Assembly: GCF_018373335.1 (NCBI RefSeq)
Contig: NZ_JAHAHH010000041.1
Span: 1 to 11,781 of the forward strand
Origin: Negativicoccus succinicivorans
Lineage (GTDB): Bacteria; Bacillota; Negativicutes; Veillonellales; Negativicoccaceae
DNA length: 11,781 bases
Direction: 5' to 3'
The first letter of the stretch is position 1. Each line of letters opens with the position of its first letter. This document shows, one piece after another, positions 1-6,172 of this stretch. Under the pieces are notes generated by a model. That model saw only the letters and a list, made by a program, of their open reading frames with translations. It was not told the DNA's origin and did no database searches. The position numbers and the translations under genes are program-made.

Positions 1-427
1 TGCCGATCAATCGCTGGCGGCGTCCGGCGGCGTGGAAATGCATGCGGATGACCGCACCTTGCGCGGCGCCACCGTCACGTATCGTCCGTCGGACGGTTAC
101 GGCACGATTGATGGTGATGCGTACCTGGCCGTACCGGGTACGGAAATGACGGCGGGCCACATCGAAGCCTATGTGAATGAAATTCGCATGATCGGCACGG
201 GCGGAGTCAGCCTTTCCCATCCGGAGCAGGCGTTTACAGCCACAGCGGATGCGATCACGTACACGCAGACACCGGGCGCGGATGACGGATTCGCCGTGCT
301 CACGGGCAACGCCCATGCGGTGCAGAACGGCAACACGCTGAACGGGCCGGCGCTGGAGGTGCGCTTGAAAGAACAGGCGGTCGAAACGAAAGGGCGCAGC
401 ACGCTCGTCATCAGAGGCGGGCAATAA
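1..427 (+). CDS. lptA: LptA/OstA-family LPS transport protein, 3' part only
   Basis: This is the C-terminal part of a periplasmic OstA/LptA-type protein; the reading frame (first full codon at base 2) is open to the window edge, so the true start lies upstream. The visible ~141 residues are rich in short alternating beta-strand patterns with repeated Gly-Asp turns (GGVEMHADD, GTIDGDA, VLTGNAHAVQNG), as expected of the LptA jellyroll that shields lipid A on its way across the periplasm. The GTG at 32 is only an internal codon. The stop is separated from the lptB start by a single base, and the next genes are LptB and an LptF/G permease, which strongly supports a role in LPS export. The sequence alone does not distinguish LptA from a fused LptC-LptA or another OstA-domain protein, because the N-terminus is missing. 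Confidence 0.75.
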   Translation, partial: ADQSLAASGGVEMHADDRTLRGATVTYRPSDGYGTIDGDAYLAVPGTEMTAGHIEAYVNEIRMIGTGGVSLSHPEQAFTATADAITYTQTPGADDGFAVLTGNAHAVQNGNTLNGPALEVRLKEQAVETKGRSTLVIRGGQ

Positions 428-428
428 G

Positions 429-1154
429 ATGCGGCTCGCTACTCATAATCTCACGAAATCCTACCAGAAACGGCGCGTGGTCGACGGCGTCAGCGTTCAT
501 GTCGAGCGGGGCAAAGCGGTCGGTCTGCTGGGGCCTAACGGCGCGGGGAAAACCACCACCTTTTATATGATGGTCGGTATCGTGCGTCCGGACAGCGGTA
601 CGATTACGGTTGACGATACGGATATTACGCGGGAGCCGATCCATAAACGGGCGCGGTACGGCATCGGCTATTTGCCGCAGGAAGCATCCGTTTTTCGCAA
701 GCTCAGCGTGCGTGACAACCTCTTGGCGATCTTGCAGACGCGCGAGGATTTAACGCCGAAGGAACGCGATGAACGGGCGAACTCTTTGCTGGCGGAATTC
801 GGCCTCGAACGAGTGGAAACGCGGTTGGGCAGTCAGCTTTCGGGCGGGGAACGTCGGCGCGTGGAAATCGCGCGCTGCCTGTGCCATGATCCGCAATTTA
901 TTTTGCTCGATGAGCCGTTTGCGGGCGTCGATCCCATCGCGGTCGCGGATATTCAGTCCGTCATTTCCCACTTGCGGGAACGCGATATCGGCGTGTTGAT
1001 TACCGATCATAATGTGCGTGAGACCTTGGCGATTGTGGATCACGCCTACATTTTGAATGAAGGAAAGATTCTTCTCGAAGGCGATGCCAATACGGTGGCG
1101 GAACACCCGCTGGCGCGCAAATTTTATCTTGGCGAGAACTTCCGTTTAACCTAA
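429..1154 (+). CDS. lptB: LPS export ABC transporter ATP-binding protein LptB
   Basis: Cytoplasmic ATPase that powers extraction of LPS from the inner membrane by the LptB2FG complex. The 241-residue protein has the full set of ABC motifs: Walker A GPNGAGKTT at residues 35-43, Q-loop Gln84 in YLPQEASVF, signature LSGGE at 137-141, Walker B FILLDEPF with Asp161/Glu162, and the switch His194 in ITDHNVRETL. GVDPIAVADIQ after Walker B and the C-terminal ARKFYLGENFRL are characteristic of LptB rather than of the similar LivF/LivG ATPases. The ATG lies one base after the upstream stop; a GAGG about 11 bases upstream, inside the end of the preceding gene, is the only Shine-Dalgarno-like site, so translation is probably coupled. 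Length is normal for the family and no key residue is missing. Confidence 0.96.
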   Translation: MRLATHNLTKSYQKRRVVDGVSVHVERGKAVGLLGPNGAGKTTTFYMMVGIVRPDSGTITVDDTDITREPIHKRARYGIGYLPQEASVFRKLSVRDNLLAILQTREDLTPKERDERANSLLAEFGLERVETRLGSQLSGGERRRVEIARCLCHDPQFILLDEPFAGVDPIAVADIQSVISHLRERDIGVLITDHNVRETLAIVDHAYILNEGKILLEGDANTVAEHPLARKFYLGENFRLT

Positions 1155-1170
1155 ACGCTGTGGAAAAATG

Positions 1171-1179
1171 TGATAAGAT
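1171..1179 (+). promoter_or_regulatory. possible extended -10 promoter ahead of the LptF/G gene
   Basis: TG-A-TAAGAT lies in the short gap between lptB and the permease gene and has the form of an extended -10 element. No convincing -35 box lies 16-18 bases upstream, so this would be at best a weak internal promoter within the lpt operon. The 51-base gap is the largest between genes of this operon, which leaves room for one. Confidence 0.3.
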
Positions 1180-1205
1180 AAAAGAGGCAAGATCAGGAGA
1201 TGCGT

Positions 1206-2294
1206 ATGCGGATTTTAGATAAATACATGTTACGGGAGTTTGTTGCGCCTTTTTTATTTGGCGTCGCCGCGTTTACCTCGATTTTCATCGGCGCGGACCT
1301 GTTGTTTCGTATTGCGCAGCTTTTGACTTCTTACGGGGCCTCCGTATGGGCGGTCACTAAGGTGTTTTTTCTGGCTTTGCCGAGGATTATCGTGTACACT
1401 TTCCCGATGTCGGTCTTGCTGGGGGCGTTAATGACCGTCGCGCGGACGTCGGGCAGTAGCGAACTCATTGTCATGCGCACGGCGGGACAAAGCTTCACGC
1501 GTCTCATCGCGCCGATTATCGCGTTGAGTTTGGGCATCAGCATGGCGACGGTATTATTTAACGAATACGTTGTTCCGGCCGCCACGTATGCATACGAATA
1601 CACCATTAATAATGAAATCAAGAACAATGTCAAACCGCAGGTGCATGAACACATCGTATTGAAAGACGTCAACGATGACTCGATTCGGCATTTGCTCTAC
1701 GCTCGCAAGTATGACAATGAGCGCGAAGTTCTGCAGACGATTACCATTCAGGAATTTCAAAATAATCAGTTGGTGCGGATAGAAAACGCGCCCGAGGCGC
1801 GTTGGCAGGACGGCCATTGGGTATTATCCAACGGCACTGTTTACGATCTTTCGGGCGGCGATGGCGTGGATCGCATGTTGCGGTTTGAAGAGCAGGTCTT
1901 ACCGTTCACGGCGACGCCTTCGCAGGTGACGGAAGTAAAGAAAAAGCCGGAAACGATGACGATCCATGAATTAAGGCAACAGATGCAGGCTTTTGAAGCG
2001 GCGTATGCGGATACGACACGCCTGCAAATGGAATTGCATCAGCGGTTTTCATTACCCTTCGCGAGCTTCGCGTTCGCGTTAATCGGCGCGCCGCTCGGTG
2101 TGCAGCGGCAGCGTTCTTCATCGTCCCTCGGTTTCGGACTGAGCGTCATCGTTATTTTTATCTATTATGCGTTAATGACATTTACCGCGGCGCTGGGCGA
2201 GGGGCATGTGCTTGCGCCGGCGGTGGCGGTTTGGCTGCCGAATATCTTGGCGGTCGTGGCGGGAATCATCTTGATCCGTCGCGTCTCACGGTAA
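1206..2294 (+). CDS. lptF: LptF/LptG-family LPS export permease
   Basis: Inner-membrane subunit of the LPS extractor that partners LptB. From the chosen start it has 362 residues with the expected architecture: three N-terminal membrane segments (about 12-34, 52-78, 100-122), a periplasmic beta-rich domain (about 125-275), and three C-terminal segments (about 283-298, 309-330, 338-357). The opening RILDKYMLREFVAPFLFG and the cytoplasmic loop ARTSGSSELIVMRTAG, which packs against LptB, are family hallmarks. An in-frame ATG also occurs at 1200, but AGGAG at 1195-1199 abuts it; the ATG at 1206 has ideal 6-base spacing and gives the usual N-terminus. Only one such permease is seen here, where Proteobacteria have a LptF/LptG pair, so it may act as a homodimer or have a partner elsewhere. 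The F versus G assignment is uncertain. Confidence 0.92.
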   Translation: MRILDKYMLREFVAPFLFGVAAFTSIFIGADLLFRIAQLLTSYGASVWAVTKVFFLALPRIIVYTFPMSVLLGALMTVARTSGSSELIVMRTAGQSFTRLIAPIIALSLGISMATVLFNEYVVPAATYAYEYTINNEIKNNVKPQVHEHIVLKDVNDDSIRHLLYARKYDNEREVLQTITIQEFQNNQLVRIENAPEARWQDGHWVLSNGTVYDLSGGDGVDRMLRFEEQVLPFTATPSQVTEVKKKPETMTIHELRQQMQAFEAAYADTTRLQMELHQRFSLPFASFAFALIGAPLGVQRQRSSSSLGFGLSVIVIFIYYALMTFTAALGEGHVLAPAVAVWLPNILAVVAGIILIRRVSR

Positions 2295-2304
2295 AGGAGC
2301 AGGT

Positions 2305-3489
2305 ATGGAAATCGGCATTTTAATTTTTTGCGTGCTGGCCGTAATGGGCGGTTTGATCGCTTTCTTGGGCGATAAAATCGGCAGCAAGGTCGGCAAAAAA
2401 CGAATTTCGCTCTTCGGCATGCGACCGAAGTACACGTCGATTCTCGTTACGGTGCTCACGGGCATCATGATCGCCTTGATGACGATCGGCGTTCTCAGCG
2501 CTCTTTCCGAGAACGTTCGGACGGCGCTTTTCGGCATGGAACAATTGCAAGGTGAATTGGGCCGTTTGGGGAGCGAAGTGCAGCAAAAAAATGCTGAATT
2601 GGAACGCAGTAAAGCCCAACTGGCGGAACAAACCACGGAATACAATCGCATGACCGAACGCGTGCGCGAAACGAATACGCAATTGGCGCTGGCGCAGGAA
2701 CAGGAAAGCTACATGCGGGCGCAGCTGCAAGTGGTCGAAGAGGCGTATCGTAAAGCGCAGGACGATGTGCACGCGTCCGCCGAAGAAATCGCTCAATTGG
2801 AAGCGATGCGCGGCGAGCTGACTGAAAATATTCAGAAACTGGATGCGGAAGCGGAACGTTTACGCACCAATATCGTCAGCCTGCGCGAAGGGCAAGTCGT
2901 CTTCCGCGTCGGTCAGATACTTTCCAGCGCTGTTGTCGAAAGCCATTTGAGCGCGGATCAGGCACAACAGGTCTTGGTGAACGTGTTAAATGATACGAAT
3001 CGGCTGCTGCAAAAACAGCTCAATACACAGGAAGGCACTACGCTTATTCGTGTGCTGCCGGCGACATTGGAGAAAGCATCGACGGAGTTGCAGGACACCG
3101 ACCGGAAGAAACTGGTCCGCGTGGTAGCGGCGGGCAACATCATCTATGGCGAACCCGCCTGGGTCGACTTTGTCATTCATGACGATCTGCTGTTGTATCG
3201 GCAGGGGGAGACGGTGTACGCGGCGGACCTTTCCGCGTACAGCGGTCGCGGCAATATCGAAATGAGCGTGTTGCAATTTCTGCAGGATGTCAATCAGCAG
3301 GCTAAGCAAAAAGGCGTCTTGCCGGATCCGTTGACAGGCACCGTCGGTCAGGTGGACGGATTGCAGTTGTTCAACACCATTCAGGAAATCGCGGCGAAGG
3401 GAGGCAACGTCAATCTCCGCGCCGTGGCCAAGCAGGATATCTATACGGACGGGCCCGTGCACATTGATATTATCGTCACTGCGAAATAG
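2305..3489 (+). CDS. DUF3084 membrane-anchored coiled-coil protein
   Basis: Protein of unknown function matching my recollection of the DUF3084 family. The 394 residues show a hydrophobic N-terminal segment (about 3-21), a basic stretch KIGSKVGKKRISLFGMRPKYTS (about 24-45, split here as KIGSKVGKKR and SLFGMRPKYTS), a second membrane segment (about 46-67), a long heptad-rich coiled coil (about 76-194, rich in Q, E, A, L), then a globular region to the end. The two-helix anchor suggests a protein held in the inner membrane with the coiled coil and C-terminal domain on one side. AAGGAG at 2294-2299 is spaced 5 bases from the ATG and lies right behind the permease stop, so the gene is part of the lpt operon and its last member before a terminator. 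A structural or LPS-related envelope role is inferred only from this context. Confidence 0.8.
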   Translation: MEIGILIFCVLAVMGGLIAFLGDKIGSKVGKKRISLFGMRPKYTSILVTVLTGIMIALMTIGVLSALSENVRTALFGMEQLQGELGRLGSEVQQKNAELERSKAQLAEQTTEYNRMTERVRETNTQLALAQEQESYMRAQLQVVEEAYRKAQDDVHASAEEIAQLEAMRGELTENIQKLDAEAERLRTNIVSLREGQVVFRVGQILSSAVVESHLSADQAQQVLVNVLNDTNRLLQKQLNTQEGTTLIRVLPATLEKASTELQDTDRKKLVRVVAAGNIIYGEPAWVDFVIHDDLLLYRQGETVYAADLSAYSGRGNIEMSVLQFLQDVNQQAKQKGVLPDPLTGTVGQVDGLQLFNTIQEIAAKGGNVNLRAVAKQDIYTDGPVHIDIIVTAK

Positions 3490-3496
3490 ATATTTT

Positions 3497-3520
3497 ATCC
3501 CCGCTGCGGCGGGGATTTTT
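3497..3520 (+). terminator. intrinsic terminator ending the lpt operon
   Basis: An 8-bp perfect stem ATCCCCGC / GCGGGGAT with a TGCG loop is followed by a run of T (3516-3520). It begins 7 bases after the DUF3084 stop and ends 18 bases before the next start codon, so the downstream gene needs either read-through or a promoter I could not identify with confidence. Confidence 0.88.
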
Positions 3521-3538
3521 GTGGGAAAAAGAGGAAGT

Positions 3539-3976
3539 ATGATTTTAGCTATTGATCCGGGTTCGGCGAAAACGGGAACGGCGGTTGTCCGTGAAGATAC
3601 CGAGCTGATACATAAAGAAATTGTTCCGACAAACGATTTGGTGCCGTTCTGCCAAACCGTTTTTCAGCGCTATCCGATCACGCAAATCGTCAGCGGTAAC
3701 GGTACGCGCAGTAAAGAAATCGGACGTCTTTTAGAGCGGTTGGCGCGGGAGCATGAGGTCGGCTATGCGACAGTCGATGAAAGCTACACTACGGAGATGG
3801 GGAAAATCCGTTACTGGCGTTGCACTCCGCGGCGCGGTTGGCGCAAACTGATTCCGACATCATGGCAGACGCCGCCGGAACCGGTAGATGATTTTGTCGC
3901 TTGGATTATTGCGGAAATTTATTTGGGCAACGATATGCCGGAACAGCTGGCGCATGCCCGCAGGGGGGAACAATGA
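3539..3976 (+). CDS. YqgF/RuvC-like RNase H-fold protein
   Basis: A 145-residue protein with the resolvase-type RNase H fold typical of YqgF (pre-16S rRNA processing/RuvC-like). The first strand ILAIDPGSAKTGTAVV carries the conserved Asp6; VDESYTTE places Glu81 where YqgF has its DER(L/Y)TT motif; PVDDFVAW supplies Asp117/Asp118 near the third acidic position. Catalysis is plausible but not proven. The region between the last two motifs is unusual, rich in Trp and Arg (RYWRCTPRRGWRK, about 91-103), so it is a divergent member and not clearly the canonical housekeeping YqgF. The start at 3539 is set by AGAGGAAG just upstream; an in-frame TTG at 3464 would overlap both the DUF3084 gene and the terminator. 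Its stop overlaps the next gene's ATG (ATGA), indicating translational coupling. Confidence 0.75.
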   Translation: MILAIDPGSAKTGTAVVREDTELIHKEIVPTNDLVPFCQTVFQRYPITQIVSGNGTRSKEIGRLLERLAREHEVGYATVDESYTTEMGKIRYWRCTPRRGWRKLIPTSWQTPPEPVDDFVAWIIAEIYLGNDMPEQLAHARRGEQ

Positions 3977-5400
3977 AATCGGCGGAAACAGGACATGTAA
4001 AAAAGACGCTGACCGTTTCGCATTATTTTAATATCGGCTTCGGCGCGATTGTCGGTACCGGCTGGATTTTGATGGTAGGGGATTGGGTCATTGTCGGCGG
4101 TGGCCCGCTGGCGGCCATGGTTGCCTTTTTGCTGGGCGCGCTGACGCTTTTGCCGATCGCGGCGGTATTCGGGGAACTTACCTCCGCCATTCCTATCTCG
4201 GGCGGTATTGTCGAATACATTGAACGCGCGTTCGGCAGCAAGGCGTCATTTGTCGCCGGTTGGTTGCTCGCGTTCGGAGACGGCGTTTTATGCCCTTGGG
4301 AATCATTGGCCGTGGCGACGATCATAACGCAACTCGTCGCCGAAATTTTCCCGGTTTTACGCGCGTATAAGCTGTATACGATCATGGGGTCGGACGTCTA
4401 TCTGTATCCGGTATTGATCGCCTTGCTGTTTTCCGGCTACGTCATCTGGCAAAACTTTCGCGGCTCATTGCAAATGGCGCGTCTGCAGACCTTTTTGACG
4501 CGCACTTTGCTTTTCGGCATGTGCGTGGCGATGGCGGTTTCCTTCTTCAAGGGCAGCCCCCAAAACTTTTTGCCGTGGTTTGAGGTCGTGACCGGTCCCG
4601 CGGCGGCGACGAACGGAACGAATTTTTGGACGGGTCTCGCCGCGGTGCTCGTATTGACGCCGTTTTTCTACACCGGCCTGGATACGATTCCCGACCAGGC
4701 GGAAGAAGCGCATGAAGATCTCGACTGGCACCAATTCGGTCGCGTCATCAGTTGGGCGCTGTTGGCCTCCTGCGTGTTTTACCTCGTTTGCATTTATGCC
4801 TTCAGCACGATCTTGCCGTGGACGGAATTTGTCAAAATGCCGATTCCGGCGCTTTCCAGTTTACAATCGATCCATTTTTATCTGTATGTGGTCATGCTTA
4901 CCATCGCGACGATCGGACCGCTCGGACCGATGAATTCCCTTTTCTCGGCGACGGCCCGCATCATGCTGGCGATGGGACGTAAAGGGCAACTACCCGCCGT
5001 CTTCGCGCATGTCGATCCGAAATCGGGCACGCCGAAAGCGGCCAATATTTTACTCGCGGTATTGACCGTTATCGGACCGTTTTTGGGGTACAGCATGCTG
5101 TTGCCGCTCACCGAAGTCGCGGCGTTAGCCTTTATCGTGCCGTGCACCATGGTGACGATGGCCTGCTACCGTCTGCGTAATCTTGAGCCGGATTTGCCGC
5201 GGCCGTACAAAGTGCCGGGCGGAAAAGTCGGCATCGGCGCGGGCGTTCTCGCCGGCGGCGCCGTGATTGCGCTGCTGGTGGTACCGGGCAGTCCCGCCGC
5301 GCTGACTTGGGTCGAATGGCTCATTTTACTCGGCTGGCTATGTTTCGGCGCGGTTTTATACATGTTCCGCGGCAAGCGCGTGAAGACGGCGCGGAATTGA
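3973..5400 (+). CDS. APC-superfamily amino acid permease
   Basis: Integral membrane transporter of 475 residues with about 12 hydrophobic segments. The first helix carries the glycine-rich break GFGAIVGTG (about 22-30) that forms the substrate site in APC transporters, and the sixth-helix region has FFYTGLDTIPDQAEEAHED (about 230-248, ending in the acidic motif seen in COG0531-type permeases). SATARIMLAMGRKGQLP and the late PRPYKVPGG segment are also typical of the family. Substrate is unknown; an amino acid exchanger or importer is the usual role. The ATG at 3973 overlaps the stop of the YqgF-like gene and has a strong GGGGGGAA ribosome site; the in-frame codon at 3901 lies inside that gene and is rejected. 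No terminator follows: its last codons overlap the promoter of the tRNA-Pro gene, so transcripts may read into the tRNAs. Confidence 0.88.
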   Translation: MKSAETGHVKKTLTVSHYFNIGFGAIVGTGWILMVGDWVIVGGGPLAAMVAFLLGALTLLPIAAVFGELTSAIPISGGIVEYIERAFGSKASFVAGWLLAFGDGVLCPWESLAVATIITQLVAEIFPVLRAYKLYTIMGSDVYLYPVLIALLFSGYVIWQNFRGSLQMARLQTFLTRTLLFGMCVAMAVSFFKGSPQNFLPWFEVVTGPAAATNGTNFWTGLAAVLVLTPFFYTGLDTIPDQAEEAHEDLDWHQFGRVISWALLASCVFYLVCIYAFSTILPWTEFVKMPIPALSSLQSIHFYLYVVMLTIATIGPLGPMNSLFSATARIMLAMGRKGQLPAVFAHVDPKSGTPKAANILLAVLTVIGPFLGYSMLLPLTEVAALAFIVPCTMVTMACYRLRNLEPDLPRPYKVPGGKVGIGAGVLAGGAVIALLVVPGSPAALTWVEWLILLGWLCFGAVLYMFRGKRVKTARN

Positions 5401-5425
5401 CACGATTTAACAAAACTGATAAAAT
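5397..5425 (+). promoter_or_regulatory. sigma-70-type promoter for tRNA-Pro/tRNA-Arg
   Basis: TTGACA (5397-5402), a 17-base spacer and TAAAAT (5420-5425) give a near-consensus promoter. The -35 box overlaps the TGA stop of the permease gene. Transcription should start around 5432, about 15 bases before the mature tRNA-Pro. Confidence 0.85.
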
Positions 5426-5446
5426 TATCCTGTTATACCGTCGGAT

Positions 5447-5523
5447 CGGGGCATAGCGCAGTTTGGTAGCGCACCTGATTTGGGATCAGGGGGTCGCAGG
5501 TTCAAATCCTGCTGCTCCGACCA
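5447..5523 (+). tRNA. tRNA-Pro(TGG)
   Basis: Full cloverleaf of 77 bases with encoded CCA. The acceptor CGGGGCA (5447-5453) pairs with TGCTCCG (5513-5519), followed by A73 and CCA. The anticodon stem CCTGA/TCAGG encloses TTTGGGA with anticodon TGG at 5481-5483; the T arm is GCAGG-TTCAAAT-CCTGC. The C1-G72 pair is the usual bacterial proline feature. It is the first gene of a two-tRNA transcript with tRNA-Arg, 3 bases away. Confidence 0.97.
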
Positions 5524-5526
5524 TTT

Positions 5527-5603
5527 GTCCCAGTAGCTCAGTTGGATAGAGCAACGGCCTTCTAAGCCGTGGGCCGGGGGTTCGAATCCCTCCTGGGACA
5601 CCA
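5527..5603 (+). tRNA. tRNA-Arg(TCT)
   Basis: Cloverleaf of 77 bases with encoded CCA. The acceptor GTCCCAG (5527-5533) pairs with CTGGGAC (5593-5599); the anticodon stem ACGGC/GCCGT holds CTTCTAA with anticodon TCT at 5561-5563, which reads AGA and AGG. It has no promoter of its own and is co-transcribed with tRNA-Pro; a terminator follows at once. Confidence 0.97.
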
Positions 5604-5607
5604 TGCG

Positions 5608-5644
5608 AAAAAACACCTTTGCCAACGCAGAGGTGCTTTTTATT
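5608..5644 (+). terminator. intrinsic terminator after tRNA-Arg
   Basis: A 9-bp stem CACCTTTGC / GCAGAGGTG (one G-U pair) with loop CAAC is followed by CTTTTTATT. The A-rich left flank means it could also act on the opposite strand. Confidence 0.9.
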
Positions 5645-5653
5645 GTCCGTCTT

Positions 5654-5682
5654 TTGACCGACGAATATGCTGATCGTAAAAT
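5654..5682 (+). promoter_or_regulatory. promoter-like site with no clear gene (upstream of tRNA-Lys)
   Basis: TTGACC (5654-5659), a 17-base spacer and TAAAAT (5677-5682) match the sigma-70 consensus as well as the neighbouring tRNA promoters do. It starts 10 bases after the tRNA-Arg terminator. It may be a second, distal promoter for tRNA-Lys, or drive a small RNA or the 41-codon frame at 5702-5827. Confidence 0.6.
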
Positions 5683-5701
5683 AGAATCCAAATGGGGAGA
5701 C

Positions 5702-5827
5702 ATGGTTCGGCGGAAAAACCACGCCGATCGGAGTAAATTTTTGCATGGTAAGCGGCGCGGAGTGCTAAATTATTTCTTTACAAAAAACGCCCTGCGTAAT
5801 ATAATAGACCTTGTCATGGACCACTAG
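5702..5827 (+). CDS. doubtful 41-codon ORF between tRNA genes
   Basis: An open frame encoding 41 residues, strongly basic at its start (MVRRKNHADRSKF), lies just downstream of the promoter-like site at 5654-5682. A GGGGAG stretch precedes the ATG by only 2 bases, too close for a normal ribosome site. The frame runs through the tRNA-Lys promoter and stops inside the tRNA itself, which argues against a conserved protein. I recognise no domain. It is listed because it is the only candidate product of that promoter apart from an RNA. Confidence 0.15.
   Translation: MVRRKNHADRSKFLHGKRRGVLNYFFTKNALRNIIDLVMDH
5777..5805 (+). promoter_or_regulatory. sigma-70-type promoter for tRNA-Lys
   Basis: TTTACA (5777-5782), a 17-base spacer and a perfect TATAAT (5800-5805). 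Predicted transcription start is near 5812, about 6 bases before the mature tRNA-Lys. Confidence 0.9.
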
Positions 5828-5893
5828 CTCAGTTGGCAGAGCACCTGACTCTTAATCAGGGTGTCCAGGGTTCGAACCCCTGGTGGTCCACCA
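5818..5893 (+). tRNA. tRNA-Lys(CTT)
   Basis: Cloverleaf of 76 bases with encoded CCA. The acceptor GGACCAC (5818-5824) pairs with GTGGTCC (5883-5889), then A73 and CCA. The anticodon stem CCTGA/TCAGG encloses CTCTTAA with anticodon CTT at 5851-5853, which reads AAG. It forms its own transcription unit with a promoter and a terminator. Confidence 0.97.
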
Positions 5894-5900
5894 CCCTTTT

Positions 5901-5933
5901 CCCCGCGGCCGTCCTACCGCGGGGTTTTACTTT
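5901..5933 (+). terminator. intrinsic terminator after tRNA-Lys
   Basis: A perfect GC-rich 8-bp stem CCCCGCGG / CCGCGGGG with an 8-base loop is followed by TTTTACTTT. It sits 7 bases after the tRNA CCA end. Confidence 0.9.
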
Positions 5934-5944
5934 ATCATGAAATC

Positions 5945-5973
5945 TTGACAAAGGCATATGATTTTTGTATACT
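5945..5973 (+). promoter_or_regulatory. sigma-70-type promoter for tRNA-Ala
   Basis: Perfect TTGACA (5945-5950), a 17-base spacer and TATACT (5968-5973). Predicted start is near 5980, about 9 bases before the tRNA. Confidence 0.92.
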
Positions 5974-5988
5974 ATGAGCGTTACACAT

Positions 5989-6064
<76 letters not shown>

Positions 6065-6069
6065 AATCG

Positions 6070-6101
6070 AAAATCCGTAAACTTCGGTTTACGGATTTTT
6101 T
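6070..6101 (+). terminator. intrinsic terminator after tRNA-Ala, UUCG tetraloop
   Basis: A 13-bp perfect stem AAAATCCGTAAAC / GTTTACGGATTTT closed by the very stable C(TTCG)G tetraloop, with extra T residues at the 3' side. The A-rich left side makes it usable in both directions. Confidence 0.93.
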
Positions 6102-6146
6102 CGTTGCGAACAAATGGAATTTTTACGCGGGAAAAAGCGCGCAATA

Positions 6147-6172
6147 AAAAAAGAGTCAAGCGACTCTTTTTT
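6147..6172. terminator. bidirectional terminator between tRNA-Ala and prfC
   Basis: An 11-bp perfect stem AAAAAAGAGTC / GACTCTTTTTT with loop AAGC lies where the + strand tRNA unit and the - strand prfC gene converge. A/T runs on both sides give a U tract in either direction. Its right arm includes two bases of the prfC stop codon. Confidence 0.85.

Noticed and set aside
5425..5746. Minus-strand open frames over the tRNA-Pro/tRNA-Arg genes, with peptides such as EGFEPPAHGLEG and DLNLRPPDPKSG
   Set aside because: These are the familiar false proteins produced by translating the antisense of tRNA genes; the cloverleaves explain the sequence fully.
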